Both the position numbers and the translations under genes were made by a program. The notes beneath the pieces were generated by a model. That model was not told the origin of the DNA, did not search any database, and worked only from the letters and a program-made list of their open reading frames with translations. From the NCBI RefSeq assembly GCF_900109945.1, contig NZ_FOBX01000009.1, positions 62,001 to 126,000 on the forward strand: a stretch of DNA of 64,000 nt. The letters run 5' to 3'. The stretch is from Bradyrhizobium sp. OK095 (GTDB lineage Bacteria; Pseudomonadota; Alphaproteobacteria; Rhizobiales; Xanthobacteraceae). Shown here in pieces: positions 60,983 to 64,000 of this stretch. How positions within the stretch are numbered: the stretch's first letter is position 1; the number at the start of each line of letters is the position of its first letter.

Positions 60983-61784
60983 CGCGCACTCCCTCGAAAC
61001 CATTTTGACTCGTGATGCAGCGTTGTTGAGGGACACGGTGCGGGAGGCAGGCAGCCTCGCGCAGTCGATGTTCCGCACCGAGCTGAAGAAGTGGACCAAG
61101 GGCGCGTCCTCGCCGGTGTCGGAGGCCGACATCGCCGTCAATGATCTGCTCGAAGCGCGCCTGCGCGGTGCCACGCCCGATTATGGCTGGCTGTCCGAGG
61201 AAAGCGCCGACGACAAGGCGCGGCTGTCGCGGCGGCTGACCTGGATCGTCGATCCCATCGACGGCACCCGCAACTATCTCAACGGTCATGACGAATGGTG
61301 CGTCAGCGTCGCGCTGGTCGAGGATGCCGCGCCGGTGCTGGGTGCGGTGTTTGCGCCTGTTAGCAACGAGTTCTTCTTCGCGGCCCGCGGGCAGGGCACG
61401 CTGCTCAACGATGCGGCCGTGCGGGCGACGTCCGGATCCACGCTCGACTTCTCTCGCATGTCCGGCCCGAAGCCGATGGTCGAGCGCCTGAACAGCTCAG
61501 CCGGCGACATCAAGCTGCACCCGCGAATCGGTTCGCTCGCGCTCCGGCTCTGCCGGGTCGCTCACGGCGGGCTGGATGCGGCTTTTGCGGGGGGCAACAG
61601 CCATGATTGGGACCTTGCGGCGGCCGATTTGATCGTGCAGGAAGCGGGTGGTAGGATGAGCGACCTCTCCGGAGATCCCATCCTCTATAACCGCCGGGAA
61701 GTCACGCACGGGGTGCTGGTGGCAGCGGGGCGCGATCGTCATGCGGGCATTGTCGCGCATTTTCGAAATCGTCCCTTGCCGTGA
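60969..61784 (+). CDS. Inositol monophosphatase family protein (3'(2'),5'-bisphosphate nucleotidase-like)
   Basis: The best start is TTG at 60969, overlapping pmbA by 14 bases; TTG at 61005 and GTG at 61038 are later options. From it the protein has 271 residues with the IMPase signatures EESADD (E77, E78), DPIDGTRNYLNG at 95-106 and, in the C-terminal half, HDWDLAAADLIVQEAGG. It removes phosphate from a metabolite such as PAP or inositol phosphate; members here are often annotated CysQ-like. In the run pmbA-IMPase-DUF4170-DUF374-waaA it may be tied to envelope or sulfate metabolism. Confidence 0.88.
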   Translation: MADVDAHSLETILTRDAALLRDTVREAGSLAQSMFRTELKKWTKGASSPVSEADIAVNDLLEARLRGATPDYGWLSEESADDKARLSRRLTWIVDPIDGTRNYLNGHDEWCVSVALVEDAAPVLGAVFAPVSNEFFFAARGQGTLLNDAAVRATSGSTLDFSRMSGPKPMVERLNSSAGDIKLHPRIGSLALRLCRVAHGGLDAAFAGGNSHDWDLAAADLIVQEAGGRMSDLSGDPILYNRREVTHGVLVAAGRDRHAGIVAHFRNRPLP

Positions 61785-61844
61785 GCGCCGTTGTCGTGCT
61801 TCTCGAACACTGCTTTGCCGGGCAGCCCGTTAGGAACAGAACCC

Positions 61845-62087
61845 ATGCCAGATAGTGCCCCGCAACAACTGCTTCATCTTGTGATTGGTGGCGAGCTGCT
61901 CGATCTCGAGCACAACACCTTCAAGAACCTGGACGACGTCGAAATCGTCGGCCTCTATCCGAACTATGCGACCGCCCACACCGCCTGGCGGGCGAAGGCG
62001 CAGAGCACGGTCGACAATGCGCAGATGCGCTATTTCATCGTCCATCTCCACCGTCTGCTCGACCCCAATCAAGAACCGGCGCGTTGA
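61845..62087 (+). CDS. DUF4170 domain protein
   Basis: ATG 61845 gives 80 residues. The product DSAPQQLLHLVIGGELLDLE continues NTFKNLDDVEIVGLYPNYAT and AQMRYFIVHLHRLLDP, a conserved all-beta/alpha mini-domain whose function is unknown. It is placed between the IMPase and DUF374 genes and its stop overlaps the TTG start of the latter (62084-62087). Such tight coupling suggests a shared role near lipid A-Kdo assembly (inference). Confidence 0.88.
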   Translation: MPDSAPQQLLHLVIGGELLDLEHNTFKNLDDVEIVGLYPNYATAHTAWRAKAQSTVDNAQMRYFIVHLHRLLDPNQEPAR

Positions 62088-62797
62088 AAAAGCTGCTTCG
62101 CAATACGCTACGAAGCAGCTTCGTTCAGCGTGCCGTCGGGGTCCTGGCGGCCGAATATCTGCGCCTGGTCTGGCGGACCAACAAATTCAAATTCGATCCG
62201 CCCGAGGTCTATGACATCGTCGAGCCGCAGATCCCGGCGATCTTCGCCTTCTGGCACGGCCAGCACTTCCTCACCCCCTTCATCAAGAACAAGGACTCCT
62301 ACAAGGCCAGGGTCCTGATCTCGCGGCACCGCGACGGCGAGTTCAACGCCATTGCCGCCGAGCGGCTCGGCATCGGCACGATCCGGGGATCCGGCGACCA
62401 TGGCGGCGCCTTCCACCGCAAAGGTGGGGTCGGCGCCTTCAAGGAAATGGTGCGGACGCTGCAGGACGGTTGTAATGTCGCGCTGACCGCCGATGTCCCC
62501 AAGCGCTCGCGCGTGGCAGGCCTCGGCATCATCATGCTGGCACGGGAATCGGGGCGACCGATCATGCCTTTCGCGATGGCGACCAGCCGCTTCATCCGGC
62601 TCAAGAACTGGGACCGCACCACCATCAATTTGCCGTTCGGGCGGGGCGCCCTGGTCGGCATCAAGGAAATCAGCGTGCCGCCGGACGCAGACGCTGCCAT
62701 GATGGAAGCGCTGCGGCAGGAGCTGGAAGATACGTTGAACGAGGCGACCCGCCGCGCCTATGCGCAGCTCGGCCGTCCGGGACCCGAAGATGGCTAA
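62084..62797 (+). CDS. Lysophospholipid acyltransferase family (DUF374) protein
   Basis: The start TTG at 62084 overlaps DUF4170 by 4 bases; the protein has 237 residues. Key segments are FWHGQHFLTPF, ISRHRDGEFNAIAAERLGIG and GTIRGSGDHGGAFHRKGGV, resembling the PlsC-like acyl acceptor site, and ALTADVPKRSRVAGLGIIML. A membrane-peripheral acyltransferase of the LPLAT superfamily; its acyl acceptor is not established. Its position before waaA suggests a part in lipid A or Kdo-lipid acylation, but the family is also linked to phospholipids. The stop overlaps waaA by 8 bases. Confidence 0.85.
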   Translation: MKKLLRNTLRSSFVQRAVGVLAAEYLRLVWRTNKFKFDPPEVYDIVEPQIPAIFAFWHGQHFLTPFIKNKDSYKARVLISRHRDGEFNAIAAERLGIGTIRGSGDHGGAFHRKGGVGAFKEMVRTLQDGCNVALTADVPKRSRVAGLGIIMLARESGRPIMPFAMATSRFIRLKNWDRTTINLPFGRGALVGIKEISVPPDADAAMMEALRQELEDTLNEATRRAYAQLGRPGPEDG

Positions 62798-64000
62798 CAC
62801 GCTGCCCAATGCGCTGCCGATCACGCTGCGGATGTACCAGCACCTCTCCGCCGGCCTGGTGCCGCTGGCGCCTGTGCTGATCAAGCGGCGGCTGCAGCAG
62901 GGCAAGGAAGATCCCGCACGGGTCGGCGAGCGGCGCGGCCTGTCCCTGGACGTGCGGCCGCATGGCCCGCTGGTCTGGATCCACGGCGCCAGCGTCGGCG
63001 AGGTGCTCGCCGCCGCCGCGCTGATCGAGCGGCTGCGCGATCTGAACCTGCGCATCCTGCTCACGTCAGGCACCGTCACCTCGGCGGCCGTCGTTGCCAA
63101 GCGCTTTCCGCCCGACGTCATCCATCAATACGTGCCGTATGATTCCCCGCGCTACGTCGCGCGCTTCCTCGACCATTGGAAGCCGTCGCTGGCGCTGTTC
63201 ATCGAATCCGACCTCTGGCCGAACCTGATCCTGGCGGGCGCGGCGCGGCGCGTGCCGATGGTGCTGATCAACGGACGGATGTCGCCACGTTCGTTCCCGC
63301 GCTGGCGGCGCATGTACGGCACCATCTCGGCGCTGCTGTCGCGGTTCGATATTTGTCTGGCGCAGTCGAAGACGGACGCGGAGCGCTACGCCGCGCTCGG
63401 CGGCCGCGACGTCGTCACCACGGGCAATCTCAAGCTCGACGTGCCGGCACCGCCGGCGGACCCTGCAAAGCTCGAACGGCTGATGGCGGTGACGCGCGGC
63501 CGTCCGATCATCGTCGCGGCCTCGACCCATCCGGGCGAGGACGAGATGCTGGTCGCGGCGCATCGCAGCCTCGTCGGTTTCTTCCCGCAGCTCCTCACCG
63601 TGATCGTGCCGCGGCATCCGGATCGCGGCTCCCAGATATCGGGCATGATCACGGCGTCCGGCCTGAAGCCCGCCTTACGCTCGCGCGACGAGCAGCTCTC
63701 GGCCACGACCGACGTCTATGTCGCCGACACCATGGGCGAGCTTGGCCTGTTCTACCGCCTCTCGCCGATCGTGTTCATGGGCGGATCGCTGATCCACCAT
63801 GGCGGCCAGAACCCGATCGAGGCGATCAAGCTCGGCGCCGCCATCGTCCATGGTCCGCACGTCTTCAACTTCGCCGAAGTCTACGAGGCGCTCGATGCAA
63901 GCGGCGGCGCGCGCCAGGCCGACACGCCGGAGATCCTGGTCAAGCAGCTCGGCCAGCTGCTGGCCGATCCTGCCGTGCGCGACAAGATGCAGCAGGCAGG
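62790..64000 (+). CDS. waaA: 3-deoxy-D-manno-octulosonic acid transferase (partial)
   Basis: The gene starts at ATG 62790 and runs past the right edge; 403 codons are visible. It has the Kdo-transferase features VWIHGASVGEVLAAAALIER near residues 50-69 with the catalytic Glu, FIESDLWPNLILAGAARRVP, the donor-binding TTGNLKLDVPAPP, and IVFMGGSLIHHGGQNPIEAI. It adds Kdo to tetraacyl lipid A at the inner membrane. The normal length is about 420-440, so only a short C-terminal stretch is missing. The overlap with DUF374 points to an operon; lpxK is the expected next gene, outside the window. Confidence 0.94.
   Translation, partial: MANTLPNALPITLRMYQHLSAGLVPLAPVLIKRRLQQGKEDPARVGERRGLSLDVRPHGPLVWIHGASVGEVLAAAALIERLRDLNLRILLTSGTVTSAAVVAKRFPPDVIHQYVPYDSPRYVARFLDHWKPSLALFIESDLWPNLILAGAARRVPMVLINGRMSPRSFPRWRRMYGTISALLSRFDICLAQSKTDAERYAALGGRDVVTTGNLKLDVPAPPADPAKLERLMAVTRGRPIIVAASTHPGEDEMLVAAHRSLVGFFPQLLTVIVPRHPDRGSQISGMITASGLKPALRSRDEQLSATTDVYVADTMGELGLFYRLSPIVFMGGSLIHHGGQNPIEAIKLGAAIVHGPHVFNFAEVYEALDASGGARQADTPEILVKQLGQLLADPAVRDKMQQA

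Overview
The window looks like chromosomal DNA of a slow-growing rhizobial alphaproteobacterium, most likely Bradyrhizobium or a close Nitrobacteraceae relative. This is inferred from the high GC and compact gene layout, the order pmbA - inositol-monophosphatase-family gene - DUF4170 - DUF374 acyltransferase - waaA, a DUF6101 gene, a CIRCE-controlled groESL, and several intergenic palindromic repeats of the kind common in that family. I see no tRNA, rRNA, CRISPR array, insertion sequence or prophage. The window cuts a gene at each end: a Wzz-type exopolysaccharide protein on the left and waaA on the right.

Layout. 1-8.5 kb: surface-polysaccharide block (Wzz/GumC-like protein, SAM methyltransferase, three glycosyltransferases, an O-antigen-ligase-like membrane protein, a GNAT/BioF2-like acetyltransferase), followed by a divergent protein-isoaspartate-methyltransferase-like protein. 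9.5-12.8 kb: LysR regulator divergent from an SDR-pirin-WrbA operon. 12.8-19.3 kb: metabolic genes, two small low-GC ORFs (one only 59 codons), a MerR/quinone-oxidoreductase pair and an HxlR/SDR pair, each divergent with a visible operator. 19.3-24.8 kb: amidohydrolase divergent from a two-gene MaoC hydratase pair across a nested palindrome, ribosomal protein L36, a TPR protein, an alpha/beta hydrolase and a cytochrome c. 25-30.9 kb: glycolate oxidase genes glcD, glcE and glcF, with an acyltransferase and an antisense monooxygenase lying between glcD and glcE. 31-36.8 kb: a histone-H1-like lysine-rich protein, a TorF-type porin, a BacA/SbmA-like ABC exporter and an L-lactate permease. 36.9-46.8 kb: hybrid histidine kinase, small secreted proteins, groEL/groES with CIRCE, a lipoprotein, a CheZ-like protein and an L,D-transpeptidase. 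46.8-54 kb: secreted caspase-like protein, DUF2076 protein, an ArnC-like glycosyltransferase overlapping a ChbG/HpnK deacetylase, and hisZ-hisG. 54-56.2 kb: a lower-GC patch with regulators. 56.2-64 kb: rsmE, a secreted protein, ubiA, DUF6101, pmbA and the run leading into lipid A/Kdo assembly.

Much of the window concerns the cell envelope: polysaccharide export, peptidoglycan cross-linking, peptide export, lipid A-Kdo assembly and a candidate polyprenyl-sugar deacetylation module. The rest is small metabolic regulons built as divergent regulator-enzyme pairs. No single cassette here is clearly a new biological system. The best leads are the glycosyltransferase-deacetylase pair, the secreted caspase-like protein beside an L,D-transpeptidase, the nested operator between the amidohydrolase and the MaoC pair, and the BacA-like exporter.
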